Position numbers and translations under genes: made by a program | Source: an uncultured Granulosicoccaceae bacterium | Lineage (GTDB): Bacteria > Pseudomonadota > Gammaproteobacteria > Granulosicoccales > Granulosicoccaceae | NCBI GenBank assembly: GCA_937922015.1 | Contig: CAKZVB010000302.1 | Coordinates: forward strand, 1 to 33,421 | Length of the DNA stretch: 33,421 nucleotides | Reading direction: 5' to 3' | Notes under the pieces: model-generated | The model's database searches: none | What the model saw: the letters and a program-made list of their open reading frames with translations, nothing else | Told to the model about the DNA's origin: nothing | Shown here: piece by piece, positions 25,605 to 33,421 of the stretch | Layout of the letters: each line of letters starts with the position of its first letter | How positions within the stretch are numbered: the stretch's first letter is position 1

Positions 25605-26527
25605 TCGATAATTAGATTGCCGGCGTTACGTTTTACAGCGGAGTCCTGCACCAGAGGCTCGCGACCGCCTCGCAGGATTGAATTGCCTTCGTATACCGTT
25701 CGCTGATCAATGGCGGCAGGATTTAACCAGTCGTCTTCCTGCATTTGTCCGCTCTGGCCATAGGCCGACAGCGCATTCTGGTAACACACCAGGCGCACGT
25801 GCTCTTGCGGAATGCCGCGTTCCAGTGCCAGTTTTGCCGTCTTTGCGACGCCCAGGGGTTCTGATATACCCCAGTCGCAGGCTGAATCCACCATAATTCG
25901 TTCAGCGCCATATTCGGCCAGTATGTCAACCATTCGCGCATTGCCCATCTTAGTTGACGGGTAAATAGAAAATGCAGCCCAGTAGCCTCTGTCCAATACC
26001 TCGCGAACGGTTTCCTCGTTGTTGTGATCAACGATGATTTTTGTAGGGTCCATGCCGTGCTCTTCGCAGACGTCCATTGATTTCGTGGTGCCGCGTTTTT
26101 TATCACGATGCGGGGTGTGAATCATGACGGGCAGATCCAGCTCTTTGGCAAGTTCCAGTTGTAGTCGGAAGTACTTGTCTTCGAGTTCTGTTTGTTCGTC
26201 GTAGCCGATTTCGCCAATACCTACTACGCCCTCTTTTAACGCGAAGCGCGGTAGAATTTCCATCACCGCTTCTGCGAGTTCTTCGTTGTTGGCTTCTTTG
26301 GAATTTAATCCTACCGTGCAATAGTGGCGTATACCGAACTGGCCGGCCCTGAAGCGTTCGAAGCCGATTATCGCTGACAGATAGTCAATGTAGGTACCCA
26401 CATGGGTACGGGGTTGCCCGACCCAGAAGGCAGGTTCTATTACCGCGACGACGCCTGCTGCTGCCATGGCTTCATAATCATCAGTGGTACGGGAGATCAT
26501 GTGTGCGTGCGGGTCGATAAACATCAT
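25601..26527 (-). CDS. eboB: EboB, TatD-family metal-dependent hydrolase
   Basis: 308 residues, a TIM-barrel amidohydrolase of the TatD family. Metal ligands are visible in order: the HxH pair H7/H9 (DPHAH), the glutamate in GIGEIGYDE, histidines in MIHTPHRD and VDHNNEE, and the aspartate in VDSACDWG. It is cytoplasmic. EboB is part of the ebo metabolite-traffic set, whose precise chemistry is not known. The start at 26527 is preferred because ATG overlaps the eboA TGA (ATGA, 26524-26527); a second Met follows directly. The stop overlaps the idi start in the same way. Residues after ~270 (QMQEDDWLNPAAID...) belong to the EboB-type extension. Confidence 0.92.
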   Translation of the reverse strand: MMFIDPHAHMISRTTDDYEAMAAAGVVAVIEPAFWVGQPRTHVGTYIDYLSAIIGFERFRAGQFGIRHYCTVGLNSKEANNEELAEAVMEILPRFALKEGVVGIGEIGYDEQTELEDKYFRLQLELAKELDLPVMIHTPHRDKKRGTTKSMDVCEEHGMDPTKIIVDHNNEETVREVLDRGYWAAFSIYPSTKMGNARMVDILAEYGAERIMVDSACDWGISEPLGVAKTAKLALERGIPQEHVRLVCYQNALSAYGQSGQMQEDDWLNPAAIDQRTVYEGNSILRGGREPLVQDSAVKRNAGNLIIE

Positions 26528-27417
26528 GCGCTGGTACCTGAGTCTTGCAATTGTTGTTCGGCAATAGCGTCCCACGTTATTGCGCCATTGGCAATGCTGG
26601 CGGCTGTTTCCGGGTAACGTTCAACGATTGCGGCGGCTCGTGGATCGCTGCATTGCGTCAGTGCCAGCACCCCTGCCTGGTGTTCGGTTAGCACATTTGA
26701 TTCGGCAACGCGTTGCAGATCTTCGATCATTGAACCCTTTGCGAAAGGGCCAACGCAGCGCCAGAGTTCGGCGGTAACAACGCGCCCGGCGGCCCAGCGC
26801 TCATGAGCATAGTCACGTAGAATTGTGGCAAGTTCGGCATTGGCACGCTTGTCGAGTCCCTGAATAGGTGACAAAGTGCTGTCGATAAAAAGCGCTTTCA
26901 GCACCATGTGATTCCAGCGGTTTTCATCGAAGTGGATGGCCGGGTAGAGGTTATGATGCGCGATGGCTTCAAACACGGCGCGCATGTTGGTGCGCAGTCC
27001 TTCGCCAATTTGTCTGGATAGTTTTTCACTATGCGGATACAGCGCTACCCCGCTGTACAGTGCAATTGACTCTGCCAGATCTGCGTTTCGACATAGATCA
27101 ATAATCGTATCGCTGAATGTTGCGGGGTCTTTTTCTGCCAACCGGCACAACACCGCAATTCTAGCCGCGGTATCTATGCTCCAGCCGGTGGGGTTCCAGT
27201 CTGGCAAAACGCTGTTGGCGTCGGCAAGTTCGGTGGCAGTGGGGTTGAGGTCGGTGCGACCCAGCTTGCGAGGGATCAGTCCCAGGGTAATGTGTAATTC
27301 ACGGTCTGAATTGGACGTCAGCACTTTGTGCAACCGGGACTGAAACCAGTCCTGGTGTTCGTCGTTGAGGCGACGCTCCAGCCATTGCTCTAATAGTGCA
27401 GCTGCTGTGCTTGTCAT
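26524..27417 (-). CDS. eboA: EboA domain protein
   Basis: 297 residues, mostly alpha-helical, no membrane segment and no recognised catalytic motif. It corresponds to EboA, the family-defining protein of ebo clusters: the block ALYPHSEKLSRQIGEGLRTNM, then IAHHNLYPAIHFDENRWNHMVLKALF is characteristic. Function is unknown; a scaffold or carrier role has been considered only from its company. It starts 37 bases after eboD without a strong ribosome site and overlaps eboB by four bases. Together with eboB, eboD and idi it forms one leftward operon. Confidence 0.9.
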   Translation of the reverse strand: MTSTAAALLEQWLERRLNDEHQDWFQSRLHKVLTSNSDRELHITLGLIPRKLGRTDLNPTATELADANSVLPDWNPTGWSIDTAARIAVLCRLAEKDPATFSDTIIDLCRNADLAESIALYSGVALYPHSEKLSRQIGEGLRTNMRAVFEAIAHHNLYPAIHFDENRWNHMVLKALFIDSTLSPIQGLDKRANAELATILRDYAHERWAAGRVVTAELWRCVGPFAKGSMIEDLQRVAESNVLTEHQAGVLALTQCSDPRAAAIVERYPETAASIANGAITWDAIAEQQLQDSGTSA

Positions 27418-27454
27418 AAACGTGGGCCTTAGGGCGCGATAGAGCGCTGCAGTA

Positions 27455-28678
27455 TCAGGAACGTCTCAGTTTAAGCCATTCTATGCTTTGCGCAACCAGT
27501 GTGTCATCCATCTTGTGTACCTCGATGCCGCGTCCAAGGGCATCGAGTAAGGTAATGGTCAGTGCTCCGCCCAGATGTTCACGAAACTCGGTCAGGCCCT
27601 TTAGTACTTCCAGCTGGCCGTCTGTGGTGGTTGATTCAAGTGCTGCGTGCCATAACTTAAAACCGAGGTGTTCAAGCAGAAAGCATACTCGTTCATCGGC
27701 ACCCTCAGGCAGTAAACCGCACAACACTGAATAACGGGTATCCAGAGCCAGCCCGATCGCAACTGCTTCGCCGTGGCGCAGGTGATAACGCGTTATAGTC
27801 TCCAGCTTGTGGGCTGCCCAGTGGCCGTAATCCAGAGGTCTGGCGCTACCTGATTCGAAGGGGTCGCCCCCATGTGCTATCTGTTGCATGTGCAGTTCTG
27901 CACACCTTTTGATCATGTACTGCATGGCGTTTTCGTCAAAAATGGCCAGATTGTCGGCGTTTTGTTCAAGCCATTCGTAGAATTCGGTATCGCGAATCAG
28001 TGCGACCTTCACTGCTTCTGCCATACCGGCTATCTTGTCGCGTTGTGAAAGAGAGCGAATGTAGTCGTAGTCATTCAATACGGCGAATGGCGGTGCAAAA
28101 GTGCCGGTATAGTTTTTCTGACCAAACAGGTTGACGCCGTTTTTAACGCCTACGCCTGAGTCATTCTGAGACAATACGGTGGTGGGTATACGAATATGCC
28201 TGATGCCGCGGTGCGATGTGGCAGCTGCCAGGCCCACAGCATCCAGTAGCGCACCGCCGCCAATTGCAATAACGTATGAGTGTCTGTCAATATGGTAGTC
28301 GGCAATGGCTTTTTGCATTTGTTCTATAAAATGCAGCTCGGCCTTTATTTTCTCGCCGGCGGGCATAGCAATTGGCGGGGTAACCAGCTCAATTGAATCG
28401 CTGTGATAGTTTATATAGCCTTGGATTTCAGTTGGCAGTTGAGGCCTGACTTCCAGTAGCCCACTGTCAACAAAAACAATCACCCGGTGGCGTTTGTCTG
28501 ATTCCAGATGTGTCAGGGTTTGCAGTAAGACTTTGTTTTCAGGGGCAAACAGATGATCAGTGAAATACACAGGGTATTCAAAGGGTACTGAAAAACGCTG
28601 CCATGAAACGGTACCATTGGTGCTTGCTGCACTGATGGCGGCTACCCCGGCTTCTTTTTGTTGATCTTTTTCTGGCAT
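27455..28678 (-). CDS. eboD: EboD, 3-dehydroquinate-synthase-like sugar-phosphate cyclase
   Basis: 407 residues in the 3-dehydroquinate synthase/sugar phosphate cyclase superfamily. Visible motifs: GGGALLDAVG (NAD binding), RIPTTVLSQNDSGVGVKNG, GMAEAVKVALIRD, and RHGEAVAIGL with the metal histidine. The QNDSGVGVKNG form, rather than the usual DHQS version, marks the EboD or EVS-like branch. The housekeeping AroB is therefore not implied. It is the first gene of the eboD-A-B-idi operon. The start at 28678 begins the conserved part; an extension to 28801 would overlap the promoter at 28712-28741. Confidence 0.92.
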   Translation of the reverse strand: MPEKDQQKEAGVAAISAASTNGTVSWQRFSVPFEYPVYFTDHLFAPENKVLLQTLTHLESDKRHRVIVFVDSGLLEVRPQLPTEIQGYINYHSDSIELVTPPIAMPAGEKIKAELHFIEQMQKAIADYHIDRHSYVIAIGGGALLDAVGLAAATSHRGIRHIRIPTTVLSQNDSGVGVKNGVNLFGQKNYTGTFAPPFAVLNDYDYIRSLSQRDKIAGMAEAVKVALIRDTEFYEWLEQNADNLAIFDENAMQYMIKRCAELHMQQIAHGGDPFESGSARPLDYGHWAAHKLETITRYHLRHGEAVAIGLALDTRYSVLCGLLPEGADERVCFLLEHLGFKLWHAALESTTTDGQLEVLKGLTEFREHLGGALTITLLDALGRGIEVHKMDDTLVAQSIEWLKLRRS

Positions 28679-28711
28679 GATTACAATCGTGCTTCTGGAT
28701 ATTGTATCTTT

Positions 28712-28741
28712 AGAATAATAACTGCGCGGAGTTGCTGTCAA
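28712..28741 (-). promoter_or_regulatory. Sigma-70-like promoter for eboD-A-B-idi
   Basis: On the minus strand a consensus TTGACA (28736-28741) is followed after 18 bases by TATTCT (28712-28717). The predicted leader is about 27 bases. The same perfect -35 hexamer precedes the other half cluster (eboE-C). Confidence 0.5.
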
Positions 28742-28857
28742 CACGAAGGCACAAGGAATATGAAAATTCGCCCACCTGTGCACGTTCTGCCACCCTTGCA
28801 CTTATCGTAGTATTGTCTACGTTGCTTACACATCGTTACTGGAATTCAGGAAATAAT

Positions 28858-29226
28858 ATGCGCCTTTTAAATATAATATTGTGCTTGATTATGATGTTGT
28901 TTATAGCGGTGCAGTTCAACGATCCTGACGGACCCATGTGGATGGCAATTTATGCCATACCCGCTGCATGGGCTGCGATTGCAGCTTTGCGTCCTCAATG
29001 GCTTTCGCTGAGAATAGCTCATGTACTGTTGCTGTTGTGTCTTTTTGCGGCGGTTAGCGGCATGATTTATTACTGGCCCACCACACCCGGTTGGTGGCGG
29101 CAGGAAATATGGTGGGAAGTGGAAACCGCACGTGAGGGCATGGGAATGATGATTGTGGCTATTGTTCTTTTAGTGGTCTGGTTTAGTCGACCACGCCGGA
29201 ATCTCATTGTAGATTCGACATCTTGA
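28858..29226 (+). CDS. Transmembrane protein, Transmemb_220 family
   Basis: 122 residues with four membrane segments. The first loop has VQFNDPDGPMWMAIYAIPAAWA, the signature of the Transmemb_220 family (unknown function). The WWEVETAREGMGMMI stretch in the third part also fits. An AGGA ribosome site precedes the ATG at 28858. It diverges from eboD and is followed four bases later by the DUF2927 gene. It may be a regular membrane component unrelated to ebo; role unknown. Confidence 0.85.
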   Translation: MRLLNIILCLIMMLFIAVQFNDPDGPMWMAIYAIPAAWAAIAALRPQWLSLRIAHVLLLLCLFAAVSGMIYYWPTTPGWWRQEIWWEVETAREGMGMMIVAIVLLVVWFSRPRRNLIVDSTS

Positions 29227-29230
29227 TCTG

Positions 29231-30055
29231 ATGCGGGTTTTACGCGCGGTGGTATCGTTCGCACCAGGCCTTGTGTGTTTACTATGGGTTGCATTCTTTT
29301 ACAGCGAGCAGGTGTCTGCGGACAACCGTAGTGTTGACACCGATGCAAAGTTGTTGACTGCATCCGGGAAAGCCGCAATACAAGAGCAGGCAATCCACAT
29401 ACTTGGCGGCAATGTCAATGTTACCAGCAGGTGGATCACACCGGTGCGTTTTGCCGTCGTAACAGATCCGGGTGAGATAAAAACCACGAGTAGCATAAAC
29501 GATACCGCGCAGAAAATAATGCGTGATGTTGCAAGTATTACATCGTTACCTCTGTCTTTTGTCAGCTTTGAATATCAGTCTTTGTCGTTGTACCTGGACT
29601 CACTGCGGCGGTCAAAGCCGTATCAACTGTTACCTTGCGACGAGGTTAACGAGTGTGCGAATCTTGTTGTCGTAGTAACCAGTCCAGCTATCATGAAAGA
29701 GATTGTACGAGCGGTTCCACTGGGAGATGTATACCAGGAAATGCTCGGTCGGTCGGACCATGCAATTTGTTTTTTTGCACCTTTTCAGAAAGCCTCGGTC
29801 ATTCGCCAGGCAATGGTGTTTGTACGAAGTGATTTATCACCAGCGATGGTTCGAACCTGCCTGCAGGAGGAAATCTATCAGTCCTTCGGATTGTTTAGTG
29901 ACTATACCGATTCGGATTATTTTTCATTTAATAACAGGGTGGAAAGTAAATCGATTACTCGCTACGACCGTGCTTTGTTGAAAACGGTCTACCAGTTTCC
30001 AGCTGGTACTGCTGCTTTTGTTATTGTGCGTGAATTTATGGCCGGCATCGAATAA
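29231..30055 (+). CDS. DUF2927 domain exported protein
   Basis: 274 residues. An N-terminal hydrophobic segment (~5-28, ending near VSADN) looks like a signal peptide or anchor. The family-typical C-terminal block is MVRTCLQEEIYQSFGLFSDYTDSDYFSFNNRVES, in which the C-x-x-EE and GL..D pattern recalls a degenerate protease-like fold; no HExxH is present (QEEIYQ takes its place). Function is unknown. It starts four bases after the stop of the Transmemb_220 gene, so the two are a likely operon. Confidence 0.82.
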   Translation: MRVLRAVVSFAPGLVCLLWVAFFYSEQVSADNRSVDTDAKLLTASGKAAIQEQAIHILGGNVNVTSRWITPVRFAVVTDPGEIKTTSSINDTAQKIMRDVASITSLPLSFVSFEYQSLSLYLDSLRRSKPYQLLPCDEVNECANLVVVVTSPAIMKEIVRAVPLGDVYQEMLGRSDHAICFFAPFQKASVIRQAMVFVRSDLSPAMVRTCLQEEIYQSFGLFSDYTDSDYFSFNNRVESKSITRYDRALLKTVYQFPAGTAAFVIVREFMAGIE

Positions 30056-30116
30056 AGCATCACCAGATTATTGTTGCTGCCCTCTTAAGCGTTGTTGTTG
30101 CAGCACATAGCCGTAG

Positions 30117-31625
30117 TTAATCTGTCCGTGCGACTGCCGGGACTTTCTTAAAAAAAGCACCGTAGACGCTGCCAATGATAGTCATTGCGCCAGCGATTAA
30201 TAACCCCAGAGCGATAGGTCTGCCCAGGAAGCCGCTAAATTCAAAATGCAGCATTTGCATAGCTTGTGCAAAGGTTTGCTCGCCGATTTTTCCAAGGATC
30301 AGTCCCAACACAATTCCTGCGACCGAATAGCCTGAGCGACGCAGGAAGAATCCCGCAACACCGGCGACAAACATAACGATCACATCAATGGTCAGGCCAC
30401 GCACTGCATAGGCACCAACCGTTGCAAGCAACAGGATCATCGGGGCGAGAAACTGAAATGGAATGCGCAACAGATTGACGATGGTTTTAGCTTCAAGGAA
30501 GCCGACCAGCAAAATAGAGACGTTAGCAAAAAACATCGCAGAAAATACCACCCAGACCAGGTCGGGGCTGTTGATAAAGACCAGTGGACCCGGTTCCATA
30601 TCATGCATTTGAAATACCCCGACCATCATCGCTGTAAGCGCGCCACCCGGCAGACCCAGTGCCAGCAGCGGAATCATGGCGGCTCCGGTAGCTGCATTGT
30701 TTGCGGTCTCTGATGAAATCACACCTTCTATCTCGCCTGTGCCGAACTTCTGTTTGTTTTTTGACCAGCGCGCCGCCTCGTTGTAACCCATAAAGGCCGC
30801 CAGGGTAGCGCCAATGCCCGGTAGTATGCCGCAGAAAAAACCAATGATTATCGATCTGATAACGGCGATTTTTTGCATCCAGAGTTCTTTAAAAGTCGGA
30901 AAGTCGACGCTTAGCTTTGGTGCTTTGTAGGCGCCGGTGGCTTTTTTCTCCGCCTGTATGAATATTTCCGACACGGCAAAAAATCCCAATATCGTAGGGA
31001 TAAAGTGAATGCCTGCAGCAAGGTATGGCATATCAAAGTTGTAGCGTTCAATGCCACCAACAGGGTCAAGCCCGATAACGGCGATCATCAGTCCCGCCAT
31101 GATGGACAACCAGCCCTTCCAGAAGGTCTTGGCACCAACGCTTGCCGCCACTGCCAGACCGAAAAACACCAGCGCAAAAATTTCTGGCGGACCGAAGGCG
31201 GAGATCGCCCAGCCTGCGATAGGGGCGGTTGCAAACATCATGATCACGCAGGACACCACGCCACCAATGGCAGAACACATGACAGCAGCACCGACTGCTT
31301 TGCCAGCTCTGCCATCGAGGGTCATGGGGTATCCGTCGAAAGCGGTGGGGGCGTTTTCAGGTGCACCGGGGATATTAAATAAAATGGCTGTTATCGCACC
31401 GCCATAAACGCCTGTACAGTAAATAACAGAGAACAACATGATGCCGTGCTCGGCGCTAAGGTGGGCGGTAAACGGCAACAGGATCGCTGCAAGCGTTAAC
31501 ATGCTGACCCCGGGAATAGCGCCAAAAAGCATTCCGCCTATGACGCCACCGAAAAAAATTAGAATACCAACCGGGTCGCTAAAAAGCGTGGTGGTACCTG
31601 TTAGAAAATTGTTGAAGGTATCCAT
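30117..31625 (-). CDS. tctA: Tripartite tricarboxylate transporter permease TctA
   Basis: 502 residues, about 12 membrane segments. The two inverted family motifs are visible: GAIPGVSMLTLAAILLPFT and FNIPGAPENAPTAFDGYP in the first half, then GILPGIGATLAAFMGYN and SSETANNAATGAAMIPLLALGLPG in the second. It is the main channel of a TTT importer, working with TctB and the periplasmic TctC (Bug) protein. It follows tctB by six bases. Substrate is not deducible; known members take citrate, tartrate, terephthalate and similar acids. Confidence 0.96.
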   Translation of the reverse strand: MDTFNNFLTGTTTLFSDPVGILIFFGGVIGGMLFGAIPGVSMLTLAAILLPFTAHLSAEHGIMLFSVIYCTGVYGGAITAILFNIPGAPENAPTAFDGYPMTLDGRAGKAVGAAVMCSAIGGVVSCVIMMFATAPIAGWAISAFGPPEIFALVFFGLAVAASVGAKTFWKGWLSIMAGLMIAVIGLDPVGGIERYNFDMPYLAAGIHFIPTILGFFAVSEIFIQAEKKATGAYKAPKLSVDFPTFKELWMQKIAVIRSIIIGFFCGILPGIGATLAAFMGYNEAARWSKNKQKFGTGEIEGVISSETANNAATGAAMIPLLALGLPGGALTAMMVGVFQMHDMEPGPLVFINSPDLVWVVFSAMFFANVSILLVGFLEAKTIVNLLRIPFQFLAPMILLLATVGAYAVRGLTIDVIVMFVAGVAGFFLRRSGYSVAGIVLGLILGKIGEQTFAQAMQMLHFEFSGFLGRPIALGLLIAGAMTIIGSVYGAFFKKVPAVARTD

Positions 31626-31631
31626 GAGCGC

Positions 31632-32345
31632 CTATTGCAGCAGTGTGACAATCCAGTTGCCAAAGTTATAAAACGGGTTAATGTTACCGGTGGGTAGACC
31701 CACATAAAGCAGAGCTACAAAAAACAATAACAACAGGCCGTAAATTAGCGGCATTACCAAAGCCATTCTGCTGACTCTGCGTTCACCCATAAGTATCATT
31801 ACGCCAACAATGAACAATGGTGCCATGGCGTAGAAGCCCATGTCCTGAAGAACGGCTGCAAAAAATATGGGCAGCGCGAGTATAGCGCCAACATGATTGC
31901 GCCAGCCTAATATCAGGTACAAAATAAAAAGTCCGGCAGCGCACATCAGCTTCATATTTGCCAGAGTTTGTTCGCGGGCGTCTTCTGCTACATTCATTGA
32001 GCCGGTGATATATTCTGGCAGGTTCATGTAGACAAACGGTATGGCCAAAATGATTGCCGTGCTGGTGTACCAGGCAAGACCGCTATGTTCGGGGTTGGCT
32101 TCTGGCTCTTCATGAGCGGCTGCCATTTTGCTGCTTGATGTGGTATCACCGTTTTTATATTGATCGATAAGTTGACCAATCGCGGCAAGTGCCATAAGAA
32201 ACAAAATAGTACGCGGCCAAAGTGTGGCCCCGTATTTATAGATTTCGATTTCTTTGTTGAATTCAAATGAGTAGGCAAAAAAGATTGCTACCAGGGTCAG
32301 CCAGAAGGCAGCTTCTACGATATGGCTGGTTTTAAGCCTGCTCAT
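31632..32345 (-). CDS. tctB: Tripartite tricarboxylate transporter small permease TctB
   Basis: 237 residues with about four to six membrane segments, longer than the typical ~150 by a hydrophilic insert (~62-85, NGDTTSSSKMAAAHEEPEAN). The N-terminal block IEIYKYGATLWPRTILFLM is family-typical. The start at 32345 is preferred; upstream in-frame Met codons would lie under the hairpin at 32390-32419. It lies between tctC and tctA. Confidence 0.9.
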   Translation of the reverse strand: MSRLKTSHIVEAAFWLTLVAIFFAYSFEFNKEIEIYKYGATLWPRTILFLMALAAIGQLIDQYKNGDTTSSSKMAAAHEEPEANPEHSGLAWYTSTAIILAIPFVYMNLPEYITGSMNVAEDAREQTLANMKLMCAAGLFILYLILGWRNHVGAILALPIFFAAVLQDMGFYAMAPLFIVGVMILMGERRVSRMALVMPLIYGLLLLFFVALLYVGLPTGNINPFYNFGNWIVTLLQ

Positions 32346-32389
32346 AGGTTTCCAGGGTCGGGTTGAATTAGCATGGAATTGTTGTGTTA

Positions 32390-32419
32390 AAAAGGCCGGC
32401 GTGAACACGCCGGCCTTTT
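32390..32419 (-). terminator. Strong stem-loop between tctC and tctB
   Basis: A 13-pair perfect stem (32390-32402 with 32407-32419) with a four-base loop and GC-rich core starts 19 bases past the tctC stop; TTTTTAA follows on the minus strand. It has the form of an intrinsic terminator. As tctBA follow directly, it should allow partial read-through and give more binding protein than permease. Confidence 0.8.
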
Positions 32420-32438
32420 GGAGCGTTATGGAAAATTA

Positions 32439-33421
32439 CTATTTAACTTCCAGCCCCATCTCTTTGTATACCGCACGATAAGTGGCGACCGTTTCGTTGA
32501 TTAACTCTTTGCTGCCGTCGGTATCGCGGAAGCTTTCAATCAGGTTCATGTACTTGCTTTCGTTGTAGGCCTGATAGTCTTCCTGACAGTATGCTTTCTG
32601 GAATGCCCACTGCAGCCATTTTACGCGGTCTTCAGGGGTGCCGGCTTTGACAAAGAAACCACGGAAGCGAAACAGCGGATCAAAGTCCAGACCTGCGTCG
32701 GTCAGGCTGGGGACGTCTGCAAATGCCTCTGGCGCTTCTTTGAGGATAGTCAGAATGGGTTTGAACATGCCTGAATCAAGAAACTTGCGTACGTCACCGG
32801 GTTGCTCAAAAAGTGCATCTACCTGGCCGCCCGCTAACGCGCCATAGCGCGGAGCCCCTTTGTCAAAAGAGATCTGCTGGATCTGCATGCCTGTTGCATC
32901 AGTGATGAATTTCATCGTTATGCGTTCCATTGAGCCTTCTTTTGATACATTGGCAATAGTCGCTTTGCCGTCCTGCGCTTTTACCCATTCTACGAATGTT
33001 GGCCAATCGCTAAAGCGATCTTCCTTGGTGCGAATGTAGATTTGAGAAAAAGTAATTTGCGAGGTAACCAGCGGGATAAGGGCCTCGGCAGGGTTTGGTT
33101 TGGTCGAGTCCAGCGCATGTGCACTTGAGGCGTCGTCTATGTGTTCCAGTACCGTGTAGCCGTCAGCAGGTGTGGCCATGTAGGCCGTCATGCCGACAGT
33201 ACCTGAGCCGCCAGGCTTGTGATCACGGTTGATGGACACCTTGGTCAGGCCGGTAACCGCTTCCGCCATTGCCTGTGCAACCTGGCCGGAACCGCCAGCC
33301 GGGCCGTAAGGTACGATCATTGACAGCGCGCGTGCAGGGTAGCCATCAGGCCGTTCCATTTCAGCAGGCAGATTGTCAGTTGCGCACTCAGCGTAGGCAC
33401 TGCCAGCCGTAATAAAGGCAG
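32439..33421 (-). CDS. tctC: Tripartite tricarboxylate receptor TctC (Bug family), 5' partial
   Basis: At least 326 residues; the start lies beyond the window. Reading on past the Met at 33359 gives a signal-peptide end (AFITAGSAYA then ECATDN), so 33359 is not the start. The mature protein begins with YPARALSMIVPYGPAGGSGQ, the Bug-family ligand loop, followed by HKPGGSGTVG and further family blocks. It binds an organic acid in the periplasm and delivers it to TctAB. First gene of the leftward tctC-tctB-tctA operon. Substrate unknown; the tail (ESFRDTDGSKELI) offers no hint. Confidence 0.94.
   Translation of the reverse strand, partial: AFITAGSAYAECATDNLPAEMERPDGYPARALSMIVPYGPAGGSGQVAQAMAEAVTGLTKVSINRDHKPGGSGTVGMTAYMATPADGYTVLEHIDDASSAHALDSTKPNPAEALIPLVTSQITFSQIYIRTKEDRFSDWPTFVEWVKAQDGKATIANVSKEGSMERITMKFITDATGMQIQQISFDKGAPRYGALAGGQVDALFEQPGDVRKFLDSGMFKPILTILKEAPEAFADVPSLTDAGLDFDPLFRFRGFFVKAGTPEDRVKWLQWAFQKAYCQEDYQAYNESKYMNLIESFRDTDGSKELINETVATYRAVYKEMGLEVK

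Noticed and set aside
28679-28801. Longer N-terminus for EboD
   Set aside because: It reads through the consensus -35/-10 pair and has no homology-like content.
1-33421. tRNA, rRNA, CRISPR arrays, IS elements, integrase genes
   Set aside because: None seen on reading; no transposase motifs or repeat arrays. A tRNAscan and IS search would settle this.

Overview
The window is chromosomal, densely coded and bacterial. I see no rRNA, tRNA, CRISPR array, insertion sequence or phage structural gene. The gene set points to an aerobic, probably marine, gammaproteobacterium: a Bat-type MoxR/DUF58/vWA operon with DUF4381, Tat-exported TRAP and tripartite tricarboxylate (TTT) importers, a di-haem cytochrome c beside a PQQ-type dehydrogenase, and a type 1 IPP isomerase. 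The taxonomic guess is inference; there is no marker gene here.

Layout. 1-1.8 kb: two leftward genes, a secreted DUF302 protein and an SprT-like metalloprotease homologue with an extra C-terminal domain. 2.0-4.7 kb: a tight rightward trio of a classic single-ring AAA ATPase with a helical, TPR-like N-terminus, a small membrane protein and a membrane-anchored TPR protein. A strong hairpin follows, then an HD-domain (SpoT/MESH1-like) hydrolase. 5.3-10.2 kb: a leftward TRAP transporter operon dctP-dctQ-dctM followed by an amidase and a tiny membrane protein. 10.7-15.4 kb: a leftward eboE-eboC pair followed by a 2-hydroxyacid dehydrogenase gene, with eboF reading rightward from the same intergenic region. 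15.7-22.3 kb: a rightward Bat operon (moxR, DUF58, DUF4381, batA, a batB-TPR fusion, batD). 22.6-24.8 kb: a leftward PQQ-type sugar dehydrogenase followed by a di-haem cytochrome c. 25.0-28.7 kb: a leftward eboD-eboA-eboB-idi operon. 28.9-30.1 kb: a small membrane protein and a DUF2927 protein. 30.1 kb to the end: a leftward tctC-tctB-tctA importer, with tctC running off the window.

The most striking feature is a complete ebo metabolite-traffic set (eboA-F) broken into two parts by about 10 kb of Bat and dehydrogenase/cytochrome genes. The part with eboD-A-B also carries an isopentenyl-diphosphate isomerase gene whose start codon overlaps the eboB stop as ATGA. Since eboC is a UbiA-family prenyltransferase, this ties the cluster to isoprenoid supply. 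A second candidate of interest is the AAA/membrane/TPR trio. Both importers show a hairpin between the binding-protein gene and the permease genes, which would favour the binding protein. Promoters and start choices are read by eye and are less certain than the gene calls.
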